A stretch of 64,000 nucleotides of DNA from Bradyrhizobium sp. 4 (GCF_023100905.1 NZ_CP064686.1:2852001-2916000), one strand, 5' to 3'. Counted from the stretch's first letter, positions 45,861 to 55,257 are shown. The notes: generated by a model from the sequence alone, not told the origin. Made by a program: numbers and translations.

Positions 45861-46645
45861 CCCCGTTGAAGCCTCCCGCGCGCGCCGGCGCGATCGAGGT
45901 GAAGAATGTCGGCCAGGTCTTCAAGACCAGGTCCCAGGACGTCGTCGCCCTCGAAGACGTTTCGCTCGATATCAAGCCGGGTCGCTTCGTCGTGCTGGTC
46001 GGCCCGAGCGGTTGCGGCAAGTCGACGCTTTTGATGATGATGGCGGGCCTGCGCCAGCAGACCTCGGGCACGATCACCATCAGTGGCGCGCCGATTCCGC
46101 AGCCCGACCCGGACAGGGTCGGCGTGGTCTTCCAGGAGGCGAGCCTGTTTCCCTGGCTGACCGCCGAAGACAATGTCGAGTTTCCGCTGGCCCTGCGTGG
46201 CGTGCCCAAGGCGGAGCGCCGCGCCAAGGCGCAGGATGCGCTAACGCTGGTCGGCCTCGACGGATTCGGCAGGCGCCATCCGCACGAGCTCTCGGGCGGC
46301 ATGAAGCAACGCGTCTCGATCGCGCGCGGGCTGGTGCAGGACCCGCCGGTGCTGCTGATGGATGAGCCGTTTGCTGCGCTCGACGAGCAGACCCGCATGA
46401 CCATGGGTGACGAGCTGCTGCGCATCTGGGCGGCGACCGGCAAGACCGTGGTCTTCGTCACGCACAGCCTCACCGAAGCGGTCTATCTCGCCGACGAGGT
46501 GATCGTGATGTCGGCGCGGCCCGGCCGCATCGTCGATCATCTCCAAGTCCAGCTGCCGCGGCCCCGCACCTACGAGATGCTCAGCGGCGATGCCTTCGGG
46601 AGCTTGCGCGACCGCATCTGGCGGCATATCCGCAAATCGGCGTGA
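45839..46645 (+). CDS. ABC ATPase, SsuB type
   Basis: ATPase of 268 residues. Walker A GPSGCGKST, Q-loop VVFQEASLFPWLTAEDNVEF, signature LSGGMKQRVSIARGL, Walker B LLMDEPFAALDEQTR and switch VTHSLTEAVYLAD. It shares one operon with two permeases and probably drives both. Start ATG 45839 (MQPLANVTPLKPP); an in-frame ATG at 45824 is possible. Confidence 0.92.
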   Translation: MQPLANVTPLKPPARAGAIEVKNVGQVFKTRSQDVVALEDVSLDIKPGRFVVLVGPSGCGKSTLLMMMAGLRQQTSGTITISGAPIPQPDPDRVGVVFQEASLFPWLTAEDNVEFPLALRGVPKAERRAKAQDALTLVGLDGFGRRHPHELSGGMKQRVSIARGLVQDPPVLLMDEPFAALDEQTRMTMGDELLRIWAATGKTVVFVTHSLTEAVYLADEVIVMSARPGRIVDHLQVQLPRPRTYEMLSGDAFGSLRDRIWRHIRKSA

Positions 46646-46652
46646 GGCGGAG

Positions 46653-47486
46653 ATGAGCGCCAAGATGACCGCCAAGCTGACTGCGAAGATAAGTGCGAAG
46701 ACACTGCGATATCTGATCGTGATCGGCCTGATTGCGCTGTGGGAGCTGCTGCCGCGCACCGGTCTCATTCCCGAGCTGTTCCTGCCGTCCCTGTCATCGA
46801 CGCTGATGGCCGGATGGACCGAGGCGCCCGAATACGGTCATGCGCTCGCAGTGACGCTCTACGAAGTCATGGTCTCCATGGCCTTCGCCTGCGGCGGCGG
46901 CATCCTGCTTGGCGCTATCGTCGGCAGCCTGCCGGGTCCGCGCGTCCTGATCATGCCGATGGTGTCGAGCCTCTATGCAGTGCCGCTCGTGATCCTCTAT
47001 CCCGTTTTCACGGTGTGGCTCGGCATCGGCTCGGAATCCAAGATCGCCTTCGCCTCGATTTACGGTTTCCTGCCAACGATGCTGGCCACCGCCGCCGGCA
47101 TCCAGACCATCGACCCTCAGCTCCTGCTCGCGGCACGCAGCATGGGCGCCACGCTGAGCCAGCGGCTGGTTCGCGTCATCATTCCCGCAGCGATTCCGAC
47201 AGTGCTGTCCGGCCTCCGCGTGGGAGGCGCGCTGGTCATCGTTGGCGTCGTCGTCTCGGAGATGCTGATTTCCTCGGCCGGCATCGGTTATCTGATCTCG
47301 CGCTACCGCACGATCCTCGACAGTCCGCACGTGTTCGCCGGCGTCCTCCTCGTGCTGTTCATGGCGATCGCCTTCAATGCCGCGATCCGGGGGATCGAGC
47401 GTAAGGCGGCGATCTGGCAGACCGGCACGCGCGCTGGTCAGGCCAACGATGACATCGCATCGGGCGCGATGCAGCCGGCGACCTGA
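46653..47486 (+). CDS. ABC permease, SsuC type (second)
   Basis: Second permease of the operon, 277 residues. It begins with a lysine-rich amphipathic segment (repeats of TAKLTAKISAK) before the first helix LIVIGLIALWELLPRTGLIP; coupling loop AARSMGATLSQRLVRVIIPA. Start ATG 46653 has GGCGGAG upstream. With the other permease it probably forms a heterodimer; most SsuC systems use only one. Confidence 0.88.
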   Translation: MSAKMTAKLTAKISAKTLRYLIVIGLIALWELLPRTGLIPELFLPSLSSTLMAGWTEAPEYGHALAVTLYEVMVSMAFACGGGILLGAIVGSLPGPRVLIMPMVSSLYAVPLVILYPVFTVWLGIGSESKIAFASIYGFLPTMLATAAGIQTIDPQLLLAARSMGATLSQRLVRVIIPAAIPTVLSGLRVGGALVIVGVVVSEMLISSAGIGYLISRYRTILDSPHVFAGVLLVLFMAIAFNAAIRGIERKAAIWQTGTRAGQANDDIASGAMQPAT

Positions 47487-47497
47487 GGAAATTCCGC

Positions 47498-48157
47498 GTG
47501 TTCGATCTGACCCTGACATTCGACAACGGCCCCGATCCCGACGTGACGCCGCGCGTGCTCGACATTCTCGGAGAGCGCGGCATCAAGACCACGTTCTTCG
47601 TCATCGGCGAGAAGCTCGCCGATCCCGCGCGGCATGGCCTTGCGATGCGCGCGCACGGGGAGGGACACTGGATCGGCAATCACACCTTCACCCACAGCGT
47701 CCCGCTCGGTGAGCAGCCGGATCGCGATACAGCGAAGAGCGAAATTGGCCGCACACAGGCCGCGATCGGTGATCTCGCCCATCCACAGCGCTGGTTCCGG
47801 CCGTTCGGTGGCGGCGGCAACCTCGATACGCGGCTGCTGAAGCCATCCGTCGTCGACTATCTCACCTGCCACAAGCACAGCTGCGTGCTCTGGAACGCGA
47901 TCCCCCGCGATTGGGACGATCCCGACGGCTGGACCGAGCACGCCATTGTCCAGTGCAGCCGGCAGCCCTGGACGCTGATGGTTCTGCACGATCTTCCAAC
48001 CGGAGCGATGGACCATCTAGAGCGATTCCTCGACCGTGCCGAGGCGGCCGGCGCCCGCTTCCGCCAGGGTTTCCCGCCGCAATGCGTTCCGATCCGCAAT
48101 GGCGCGATCGCACTTCCGATCAACGACTATGTTTCCTCCATCGAAGAGAGCGTTTGA
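47498..48157 (+). CDS. Polysaccharide deacetylase-fold protein (altered CE4 motif)
   Basis: Protein of 219 residues with a CE4/NodB barrel: motif 1 reads LTLTFDNGPDP (residues 4-14) where the family has TFDDGP, so the metal-binding second Asp is Asn10; motif 2 is NHTFTH with His62 and His66 present. No signal peptide. Start is GTG 47498 with GAGGAA ahead. It follows the importer genes and precedes FAH and MetE-like genes, so it more likely acts on a small cytoplasmic molecule, as PuuE-like deacetylase relatives do, than on a polysaccharide. Activity is unproven. Confidence 0.8.
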   Translation: MFDLTLTFDNGPDPDVTPRVLDILGERGIKTTFFVIGEKLADPARHGLAMRAHGEGHWIGNHTFTHSVPLGEQPDRDTAKSEIGRTQAAIGDLAHPQRWFRPFGGGGNLDTRLLKPSVVDYLTCHKHSCVLWNAIPRDWDDPDGWTEHAIVQCSRQPWTLMVLHDLPTGAMDHLERFLDRAEAAGARFRQGFPPQCVPIRNGAIALPINDYVSSIEESV

Positions 48158-48160
48158 CTG

Positions 48161-49030
48161 ATGAAAATCGCAAGCTTCACGATCGCCGGCACCGCGAGCT
48201 TTGGCATTGTCACCGACAACGGCGTCATCGATGCCGGCAAGCGTCTCAATGCATATCCGACGCTGAAGACGCTGCTTGCCAAGGGATCGCTCGACGAATT
48301 GAAGAAGCTTGCCGGCGAGAAGCCCGACTACGCGCTGCAGGACGTCACGCTGCTGCCGACGGTCCCCGATCCCGACAAGATCTTCTGCATCGGCGTCAAT
48401 TACGCCACCCATCTCGCCGAGAGCGGCCATCCCACCCCGCCACACCCGATGATCTTCACCCGTTTCGCCAACAGCCAGGTCGGAGATGGCCAGCCGATGA
48501 TCCGGCCGCTTGAATCCGAGCGCTTCGACTATGAGGGCGAGATGGCGGTTGTCATTGGCAAGGCCGGCCGCCGCATCTCGCGCGACGCCGCGTTGAGCCA
48601 TGTCGCCGGTTATGCCTGCTACAATGACGGTAGCATCCGCGACTGGCAGCGCCACACCTCGCAATTCGCGCCCGGCAAGAATTTCGCCGGCACAGGCGGC
48701 TTTGGGCCCTGGATGGTCACGACCGACGAATTGACCGACGTCAGCAAACAGACCTTGATCACGCGGCTGAACGGCGTCGAGGTACAGAAGGCCCCGATCT
48801 CCGATCTCGTCTTCGACGTGCCGGCGCTGATTGCTTACTGCTCGACCTTCACCGAGCTCGCGCCAGGCGACGTCATCGTTACAGGCACGACCGGCGGTGT
48901 CGGCGCTTATCGCAATCCGCCGCTGTGGATGAAGGGCGGCGACGTCGTGGAGATCGAGATTTCCGGGATCGGGATTCTCCGCAATCCCGTCAAGGACGAA
49001 GTGCCGGCTAAGGCGACGGGCGCGGCCTGA
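48161..49030 (+). CDS. Fumarylacetoacetate hydrolase-family protein
   Basis: FAH-family enzyme of 289 residues. Metal ligands are in FDYEGEMAVVIG (Glu pair); further signatures are GVNYATHLAESG, GYACYNDGSIRDWQ, and GDVIVTGTTGGVGAYRNPP. Family members hydrolyse C-C bonds in, or decarboxylate, 2-oxo acids from aromatic or sugar breakdown. It starts three bases after the deacetylase-like gene, so both belong to the operon. Substrate not predictable. Confidence 0.88.
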   Translation: MKIASFTIAGTASFGIVTDNGVIDAGKRLNAYPTLKTLLAKGSLDELKKLAGEKPDYALQDVTLLPTVPDPDKIFCIGVNYATHLAESGHPTPPHPMIFTRFANSQVGDGQPMIRPLESERFDYEGEMAVVIGKAGRRISRDAALSHVAGYACYNDGSIRDWQRHTSQFAPGKNFAGTGGFGPWMVTTDELTDVSKQTLITRLNGVEVQKAPISDLVFDVPALIAYCSTFTELAPGDVIVTGTTGGVGAYRNPPLWMKGGDVVEIEISGIGILRNPVKDEVPAKATGAA

Positions 49031-49066
49031 TTGGCTGCGCTCGACAACAACAAGAAGGAGACCCTC

Positions 49067-50110
49067 ATGCCGATGCCAACGCATATCCTTCCGACCACGG
49101 TGGTCGGAAGTTATCCGCAGCCGGAATGGCTCGTGAATCGCGCCATGCTGTCGAAGGTGGTGCCGCGCACGCGCCTGCACGACATGTGGCGGCTGCCAGC
49201 GGAACATCTGGAGGAGGCCCAGGACGATGCGACGATCGTTGCGATCCGCGACATGGAGCGCGCCGGCATCGATATCGTGACCGATGGCGAAATCCGTCGC
49301 GAGAGCTACTCCAACCGCTTCGCCACGGCGCTCGACGGGATCGACGGAGACAATCCCGCGATGATCGTTGCGCGCACCGGTAACACCCAGACCGCGGTGC
49401 CGCGCGTCGTCGGCCCGGTGAAACGCAAGGGACCGGTCGAGCTGCATGACATGCAGTTCCTGCGCAGGAATACCGATCGTGCAGCGAAGATCACCCTGCC
49501 GGGTCCGTTCACCATGAGCCAGCAGGCCAAGAACGAGTTCTACAAGGACGACGAAGAGCTCGCGATGGCCTTGGCGGAGGCCGTCAATGCCGAGGCGCTC
49601 GATCTGCAAAGAGCAGGCGCAGACGTGATCCAGCTAGACGAGCCCTGGGTGCGGAACAATCCGGATTCTGCCAAGCGCTACGCCGTCAAGGCAATCAACC
49701 GCGCGCTGAAGGGCATCACGGTGCCGACCGTCGTGCATCTCTGTTTCGGCTATGCGGCGGTCGTGCCAGGCTCGAACAAGCCGGCCGGCTATTCGTTCCT
49801 CGCCGAGCTCGACGATACGACTGCCGACCAGATCTCGATCGAGGCTGCGCAGCCAAAGCTCGACCTCGGCGTTCTGAAGGACCTCTCCTCAAAGAAAATC
49901 ATGCTTGGTGTGCTCGACCTCGCGGACCCCCAGATCGAGAGCGTCGACACGGTCGCCGACCGCATTCGCAACGGCCTGAAATATGTGTCGCCCGATCGTC
50001 TCGTTCCGGCGCCCGATTGCGGCATGAAATACATGCCGCGCGCCGTCGCGTTTGGGAAATTGAAAGCGATGTGCGATGCGGCGGCCAAGGTTCGGCAGGA
50101 GCTTGGTTGA
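49067..50110 (+). CDS. MetE-like methyltransferase-domain protein
   Basis: Stand-alone cobalamin-independent methionine synthase-like barrel of 347 residues. It begins with TTVVGSYPQPEWLVN and contains zinc-site residues: His and Cys in VVHLCFGYAAV and Cys in APDCGMKYMPRAVAFGKL, with DVIQLDEPWVRNN. It lacks the N-terminal half of full MetE, like epoxyalkane:CoM transferase and other MetE-core enzymes, so it may transfer a methyl or alkyl group from an unusual donor to a thiol. ATG 49067 is chosen with AAGGAG six bases ahead. Confidence 0.85.
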   Translation: MPMPTHILPTTVVGSYPQPEWLVNRAMLSKVVPRTRLHDMWRLPAEHLEEAQDDATIVAIRDMERAGIDIVTDGEIRRESYSNRFATALDGIDGDNPAMIVARTGNTQTAVPRVVGPVKRKGPVELHDMQFLRRNTDRAAKITLPGPFTMSQQAKNEFYKDDEELAMALAEAVNAEALDLQRAGADVIQLDEPWVRNNPDSAKRYAVKAINRALKGITVPTVVHLCFGYAAVVPGSNKPAGYSFLAELDDTTADQISIEAAQPKLDLGVLKDLSSKKIMLGVLDLADPQIESVDTVADRIRNGLKYVSPDRLVPAPDCGMKYMPRAVAFGKLKAMCDAAAKVRQELG

Positions 50111-50160
50111 CGAGGTTCGAGCCGTTCGCCAGCGATTGCACGATCTGGGTTTGGTCCGCC

Positions 50161-50919
50161 TCAGACCCAGCCGCCATCGACGATGTAGTGCTGAGCTGTG
50201 CAGGCGGAGGCCTCGTCGGAAGCGAGGAAGATGGTGAACTTCGCGACCTCGTCCGGCACGAGCTTGCGCTTCAGGCATTGTCGTTGCATCAGCTCGACTT
50301 CGCCCTGTGGCGTCATCCATTTATCGAGCTGGCGCTCGGTCATGATCCATCCCGGCGCGATTGCGTTCACGCGGATGTTGTAGGCGCCGTAATCGCGCGC
50401 CAGAGAGCGCGTGAGACCGATCACGCCTGATTTGCTGGCGGTGTAGGCGGCCATGCCGCCCTGTCCGGCGATCCACGACACCGAGCCGAAATTGACGATG
50501 GCGCCGGCGTTCGCCGCCTTCATGTCCGGCAACACGGCCTGCGCAGCAAAGAACTGGTGCTTCAAGTTGATCGCGATACGGTTGTCCCAATATTCCGGTG
50601 TCATTTCCTCGGTGCTGTGCCGCTCGTCATGTGCGGCATTGTTGACGAGGATGTTGATCGCGCCGTGCATGTTGCGCGCCTCCGCAACGCCGGCACGTAA
50701 CGCGGCGATATCGGTCAAGTCGACACGCATGAAACGCGCGCCAAGACCTTGATCCGACAGCTCGCGTGCCAGGGATTGGCCCTCGTCGACTTTGATGTCG
50801 AAGAACACGACATTGGATTTCTGCTGGGCGAAGCGCCGCACGATCGCAGCGCCAATTCCAGATGCGCCCCCGGTGACGAGAACGACCTTGCCGGCGAGGT
50901 CGGAATAAACGGCAGCCAT
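50161..50919 (-). CDS. Short-chain dehydrogenase/reductase
   Basis: Classical SDR, 252 residues: TGGASGIGAAIVRRFA cofactor motif with VFFDIK (acidic residue suggesting NAD), NNAAHD, catalytic Ser in GSVSWIAG, and YTASKSG with catalytic Tyr and Lys; it ends at VDGGWV. Convergent with the MetE-like gene and divergent from the sugar importer. Closest in pattern to sugar or polyol dehydrogenases, so it may oxidise the sugar imported by the next cluster; that is inference. Confidence 0.9.
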   Translation of the reverse strand: MAAVYSDLAGKVVLVTGGASGIGAAIVRRFAQQKSNVVFFDIKVDEGQSLARELSDQGLGARFMRVDLTDIAALRAGVAEARNMHGAINILVNNAAHDERHSTEEMTPEYWDNRIAINLKHQFFAAQAVLPDMKAANAGAIVNFGSVSWIAGQGGMAAYTASKSGVIGLTRSLARDYGAYNIRVNAIAPGWIMTERQLDKWMTPQGEVELMQRQCLKRKLVPDEVAKFTIFLASDEASACTAQHYIVDGGWV

Positions 50920-50994
50920 GGATATCCCTCGATTTGCGTTGGGGCAGCGCGACGCGCCGCCCGACTCTCCCGCGCACCTTAGCGATCTCCTTCG

Positions 50995-51031
50995 TGAGGT
51001 GCATAGATCAGAATTTCAGTTGCGTACCTCA
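50995..51031. promoter_or_regulatory. Inverted repeat in the sugar-operon promoter gap
   Basis: TGAGGT (50995-51000) and ACCTCA (51026-51031) are complementary and lie in the 163-base divergent gap between the SDR gene and the binding protein. The LacI regulator at 55899 probably controls this gap, but LacI sites are usually tighter palindromes, so this is tentative. Confidence 0.28.
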
Positions 51032-51082
51032 AAAATCGAAGGCAGGATTGCACCAAGAATAAGAGCCGTTGGGAGGAATGTG

Positions 51083-52342
51083 ATGAGACTGCTCGGGAAA
51101 CTGGGACTGGCCGTTGTCGCATGCCTGTTCGGAGCGAAACTCGCTGCGGCCGATACGACGGTGAAATGGCTGCACATCGAGGCCAATCCGGCTCAGGTCA
51201 AAATCTGGGAGGAGGTCGCGCGTGCCTATGAGGGGTCGCACCCGGGCGTCAAGGTCGAGATGCAGTTCCTCGAGAACGAGGCCTACAAGGCCAAGCTGCC
51301 GACCATCCTGCAATCCAAAGACCGGCCCAATATCATCTACAGTTGGGCCGGCGGTGTCCTGAAGACGCAGATCGAGGCCGGCGTGCTCGACGACATCACC
51401 GATTCTGTGAAGGGCTACAGCGACAATCTCACACCCGCGGCACTCGCCGCCTTCACCAGCAACGGCCGGGTTTATGGTCTGCCCACGGCGCTCTCGCAGG
51501 TCGGCTTCCTCTGCAACAAGGAGCTGATGGCCAAGGGGAAGGTCGATCCTGCCGGGATCAAGAGCTGGGACGATCTGCTTGCTGCCGTGAAGGCGTTGAA
51601 ATCCGCCGGCGTGACCCCGATCGTGGTCGGCGGCGCCGACAAATGGCCGCTGCACTTCTACTGGACGCATCTTGCGGTGCGCATCGGTGGCAAGGCGGCG
51701 TTCGATGCGGCGCTGCGCGGTGAGAACGGCGGCTTTGCCGGGGAAACCTTCCAGAAATCCGGCGAGCTGTTCAAGCAGCTCGTGGATCTCCAGCCGTTCC
51801 AGAATGGCTTCCTGGGTTTCAAGAATCCGCAGGCGGTCGGCTATTTCGGCGACGGCAAGGCGGCGATGACGCTGGCGATCAGCACGGTTTATCATCTGCA
51901 GCGCGCTCTCGCCGCCGACAAGGTCGGATTGACCGAGGACAAGATGTGCTGGTTCGACTTCCCGGTCGTGACCGGCGGCAAGGGTGCGCCCACCGATACG
52001 CTCGGCGGCATCACCGGTTGGCTGATTACGAAAGGCTCGCCGAAGGAGGCTGTCGATTTCCTGAAATACTTCGTCTCCAAAGAGGTGCAGACGCGGCTTG
52101 CCGCCGGCAACTTCATCATCCCGGTCGTGCAGGGCGCAGATGTCGGCCTCAACAACTCCTTCATGAAGCTGATTGCCGCCAATCTGGCGAAGTCGAACTA
52201 CCACCAGAACTTTTATGACCAGAGCCTGGGTCCGTCGGTCGGTCGCGTCGTCAACGACGTCACGGCCGAGATCGCCGGCGGCAGCATGAGCCCGCAAGAG
52301 GCTGCCAAGGCGATCGAGATGGCGTGGAAGCAGGGCAACTGA
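51083..52342 (+). CDS. Sugar ABC substrate-binding protein, CUT1 family
   Basis: Periplasmic binding protein (SBP_bac_1) of 419 residues; signal peptide MRLLGKLGLAVVACLFGAKL then AAADT. Family features: VKWLHIEANPAQVKIWEEVA, YSWAGGVLKTQIEAGVLDDI, LPTALSQVGFLCNKELMA, and GDGKAAMTLAISTVYHL. Start ATG 51083 follows GGGAGGAATGTG. Ligand is expected to be an oligosaccharide or polyol. Confidence 0.92.
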   Translation: MRLLGKLGLAVVACLFGAKLAAADTTVKWLHIEANPAQVKIWEEVARAYEGSHPGVKVEMQFLENEAYKAKLPTILQSKDRPNIIYSWAGGVLKTQIEAGVLDDITDSVKGYSDNLTPAALAAFTSNGRVYGLPTALSQVGFLCNKELMAKGKVDPAGIKSWDDLLAAVKALKSAGVTPIVVGGADKWPLHFYWTHLAVRIGGKAAFDAALRGENGGFAGETFQKSGELFKQLVDLQPFQNGFLGFKNPQAVGYFGDGKAAMTLAISTVYHLQRALAADKVGLTEDKMCWFDFPVVTGGKGAPTDTLGGITGWLITKGSPKEAVDFLKYFVSKEVQTRLAAGNFIIPVVQGADVGLNNSFMKLIAANLAKSNYHQNFYDQSLGPSVGRVVNDVTAEIAGGSMSPQEAAKAIEMAWKQGN

Positions 52343-52344
52343 CG

Positions 52345-53286
52345 GTGGCGCGGCGGACCGCGAGCGTGTCGACGATCGGCGCTGCTGGCGAGATGGTGCC
52401 CCAGGTCACGGTCCGTGGCCCGAGTTGGGACGGCAGGCTGACGGTGCTCATCCTGTTCCTGCCGCCGGCGCTGCTATTGTTCACGTTGTTCGTTGTGCTG
52501 CCGATCGGCGAAGCAGCCTGGTATTCGGGCTTCAACTGGAACGGGTTCGGCAGGCCGACCAACTGGATCGGCTTGGACAATTACCGCTTCGTGCTGGAGA
52601 CCCGCGCCTTCTGGCTCGCGCTGCGTAACAACGGGCTGATCATCGCTGTTTCGCTCTCCATCCAGCTGCCGCTTGCGCTCACGCTGGCCTTGATGCTCGC
52701 CGAGCGCTTTCGCGGGGCAGTGGCGCTGCGCATGCTGTTCTTCATGCCCTATATCCTGGCGGAGATCGCGACCGGGCTGATCTTCAGCTTCGTCTATGAT
52801 GGCGACTACGGCCTTGTGGCTTCGATCTGGCGCAGCTTCGGCGCCGAGCCCCCGCATCTGCTTGCCTCGACCGATACGGCCATGCTGGCGGTGCTGATCG
52901 TGGTCGTCTGGAAGTACTTTGGCTTCCACATGATGCTGTTCATCGCAGCGCTCCAGGGCCTCGACAAGAGCCTGGTCGAGGCGGCGCGTATCGACGGCGC
53001 GACCCGATCGCAAGCCCTGCGACATGTGGTCATCCCGTTGCTCTATCCGACGATAAGGCTCTCCGTGTTCTTCGCCATCGTCGGTTCGCTGCAGCTGTTC
53101 GACCTCGTCATGCCCCTGACGCGCGGCGGGCCAGCGGACTCCTCGAACACGATGGTGAGCTTCCTCTACAACAACGGCATCTCGCGCATGCGGGTCGGCT
53201 ACGGCGGCGCCATCGGGGTCATCCTGTTTGCGATCTGCGTGACCTTTGCTTTCACGTACAAGCGATGGTTCATGCGCGATGAGTAA
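52345..53286 (+). CDS. Sugar ABC permease, CUT1 (MalF/UgpA type)
   Basis: Inner-membrane permease of about 313 residues with six helices. Conserved segments: FVVLPIGEAAWYSGFNWNG, MLFFMPYILAEIATGLIF, and coupling loop VEAARIDGATRSQALRHVVI. GTG 52345 is preferred; GTG 52324 and ATG 52390 are alternatives and none has a strong ribosome site. Pairs with the next permease. Confidence 0.9.
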   Translation: MARRTASVSTIGAAGEMVPQVTVRGPSWDGRLTVLILFLPPALLLFTLFVVLPIGEAAWYSGFNWNGFGRPTNWIGLDNYRFVLETRAFWLALRNNGLIIAVSLSIQLPLALTLALMLAERFRGAVALRMLFFMPYILAEIATGLIFSFVYDGDYGLVASIWRSFGAEPPHLLASTDTAMLAVLIVVVWKYFGFHMMLFIAALQGLDKSLVEAARIDGATRSQALRHVVIPLLYPTIRLSVFFAIVGSLQLFDLVMPLTRGGPADSSNTMVSFLYNNGISRMRVGYGGAIGVILFAICVTFAFTYKRWFMRDE

Positions 53287-54127
53287 CGCGAAGGCCATCC
53301 GCGCGCCGTTCGATCCCTCAATGCTGTTCAAGATGGTGTTCCTCGCCGTCGTCGCCATCATCGTAATGGTGCCGCTGCTCGCGACCTTGTTCGGTGGCTT
53401 GAAATCGCTCGGCGAACTGCGCGTCAATCCGTTCGGCCTGCCACGTCACTGGGAGTGGCAGAACTATGCCGACATTCTGTTCTCTGCACGCTATTGGCAG
53501 CTCTTGCGCAACTCGCTGATCATCTCGACCCTCACGGTGGCACTGACCCTGATCGTCGCCTCAATGGCGGCGTTCACCTTCGCCCATATCAGGTTCTACG
53601 GCAGCTCAATGCTGCTGAGCTACCTTACGCTGGGCCTGCTGTTTCCGGCCGCGACGGCGGTGCTGCCGCTCTTCATCAAGGTGCGCGACCTCGGGTTGCT
53701 CGATACATATCTTGGGGTAGCCCTGCCGCAGGCGGCCTTCAGTCTTGCGATGAGCGTGCTGCTGCTGCGGCGTTTCTTCAAGGATATCCCCTACGAACTG
53801 CTGGAGGCCGCGCTGGTCGACGGCTGCAGCTATATCAAATTCTTCCGCTATGTAACGTTGCCGTTATCGCGGCCGATCCTGGCGACCGTCGGTACCATCA
53901 CCTTCGTCAACAGCTGGAACGCCTATCTGCTGCCGCTGGTGATGCTCAACACCGACGCGCTCTATCCCTGGCCGCTCGGCATCATGGTTTATCAGGGCGA
54001 GTATTCGTCCGAGTGGCATCTGATCCTGGCCTTCATCACGCTTACCATCCTGCCGACGATCATTCTATTTCTTCTGGCGCAGAAACACATCGTCGCAGGC
54101 CTCACCGCCGGTGCGGTCAAGGGATGA
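53279..54127 (+). CDS. Sugar ABC permease, CUT1 (MalG/UgpE type)
   Basis: Second permease of 282 residues. The pattern is standard: KSLGELRVNPFGLPRHWEWQ, LEAALVDGCSYIKFFRYVTL (coupling loop) and NSWNAYLLPLVMLNTDALYP, ending LLAQKHIVAGLTAGAVKG, the family's C-terminal signature. ATG 53279 overlaps the upstream gene by eight bases. No CUT1 ATPase follows; the next gene is an oxidoreductase. Confidence 0.93.
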   Translation: MSNAKAIRAPFDPSMLFKMVFLAVVAIIVMVPLLATLFGGLKSLGELRVNPFGLPRHWEWQNYADILFSARYWQLLRNSLIISTLTVALTLIVASMAAFTFAHIRFYGSSMLLSYLTLGLLFPAATAVLPLFIKVRDLGLLDTYLGVALPQAAFSLAMSVLLLRRFFKDIPYELLEAALVDGCSYIKFFRYVTLPLSRPILATVGTITFVNSWNAYLLPLVMLNTDALYPWPLGIMVYQGEYSSEWHLILAFITLTILPTIILFLLAQKHIVAGLTAGAVKG

Positions 54128-54149
54128 ACGGTACCTCACGGAGATCACA

Positions 54150-55247
54150 ATGAGAAAAGTAGGCATCGGCATCATCGGCTGCGGCAATATCAGCACCGCT
54201 TATCTGAAGGCGGCCCAGCGCTTCGCAGTCATGGAAATCAAGGCGCTCGCCGATATGCGCAGCGATGCGGCAGAGCGGCAGGGCGCCACCTTCGGGCTGC
54301 CGGCAATGCGGGTTGATCAGCTGCTCAAGCGAGACGACGTCGAGATCGTCATCAATCTCACTGTGCCACTCGCCCACACTGACGTCAGCCTAGCGGTGCT
54401 GAACGCCGGCAAGCACGTTCATTCCGAGAAGCCGCTCGGCATCAACGTCACGGAAGCCCGCAAGGTGATGGACCTCGCCGCGCAGAAGAGCCTTCGCGTC
54501 GGCTGCGCGCCTGATACGTTCCTTGGCGGTGGGCATCAGACCGCGCGCAAGCTGATCGACGATGGCGCGATCGGCACGCCCGTGGCCGGCAGCGCGTTCT
54601 TCGGCTGCCCCGGCCACGAGCGTTGGCATCCGGCGCCGGGTTTCTACTATTTGCGCGGCGGCGGGCCTATGCTTGACATGGGTCCGTACTACATCACCGA
54701 TCTCGTGCAGCTGCTCGGCCCCGTGGCGAGCGTGATGGGCTCGACCGCGCGTCCGAAATCCGAGCGGCTGGTCACCAGCGAGCCGATGAACGGGACGTTG
54801 ATTCCGGTCGAAGTTGCGACCCATGTCGCCGGCACGCTCGAATTCGAGAGCGGGGCGGTCGTCTCGATCGCGATGAGCTTTGATGTCCCCAAGCACCGGC
54901 ACGCGCCAATCGAGATCTATGGCGACAAGGGCAGCATGCTCGTGCCGGACCCGAACCGCTTCGGCGGCGAAGTACAAGTCGCCAAGACCGGCGGCGACTG
55001 GGAGCCGGTCCCGCTGACCCACGGTCATGTCGATGGCGAGTTCCGTTCCATTGGCGTCGCGGACATGGCCTCCGCGATCCTGAACAACCGGCTGCATCGT
55101 GCCAGCGGCGCGCTCGCGTTCCACGTGCTGGAGGTGATGGAGGCGTTCCAGATCTCTGCCGACGAAGGGCGACGCGTCAAGATCGAGAGCTGCGTCGAGC
55201 GGCCGGCGATGCTGCCGGCCGGGCGTGAAACCGGACAGATCGACTAA
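54150..55247 (+). CDS. Gfo/Idh/MocA-family oxidoreductase
   Basis: NAD(P)-dependent oxidoreductase of 365 residues. N-terminal Rossmann fold VGIGIIGCGNISTAYLKAAQ, HVHSEKPLGINVTEA (catalytic EKP Lys), and GGGPMLDMGPYYITDLVQLL in the C-terminal domain. GGAG precedes ATG 54150. Members oxidise sugars, inositol or sugar acids. Its position between importer and ThuA genes points to a sugar imported by this operon. Confidence 0.92.
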   Translation: MRKVGIGIIGCGNISTAYLKAAQRFAVMEIKALADMRSDAAERQGATFGLPAMRVDQLLKRDDVEIVINLTVPLAHTDVSLAVLNAGKHVHSEKPLGINVTEARKVMDLAAQKSLRVGCAPDTFLGGGHQTARKLIDDGAIGTPVAGSAFFGCPGHERWHPAPGFYYLRGGGPMLDMGPYYITDLVQLLGPVASVMGSTARPKSERLVTSEPMNGTLIPVEVATHVAGTLEFESGAVVSIAMSFDVPKHRHAPIEIYGDKGSMLVPDPNRFGGEVQVAKTGGDWEPVPLTHGHVDGEFRSIGVADMASAILNNRLHRASGALAFHVLEVMEAFQISADEGRRVKIESCVERPAMLPAGRETGQID

Positions 55248-55257
55248 GGACAGAAAC

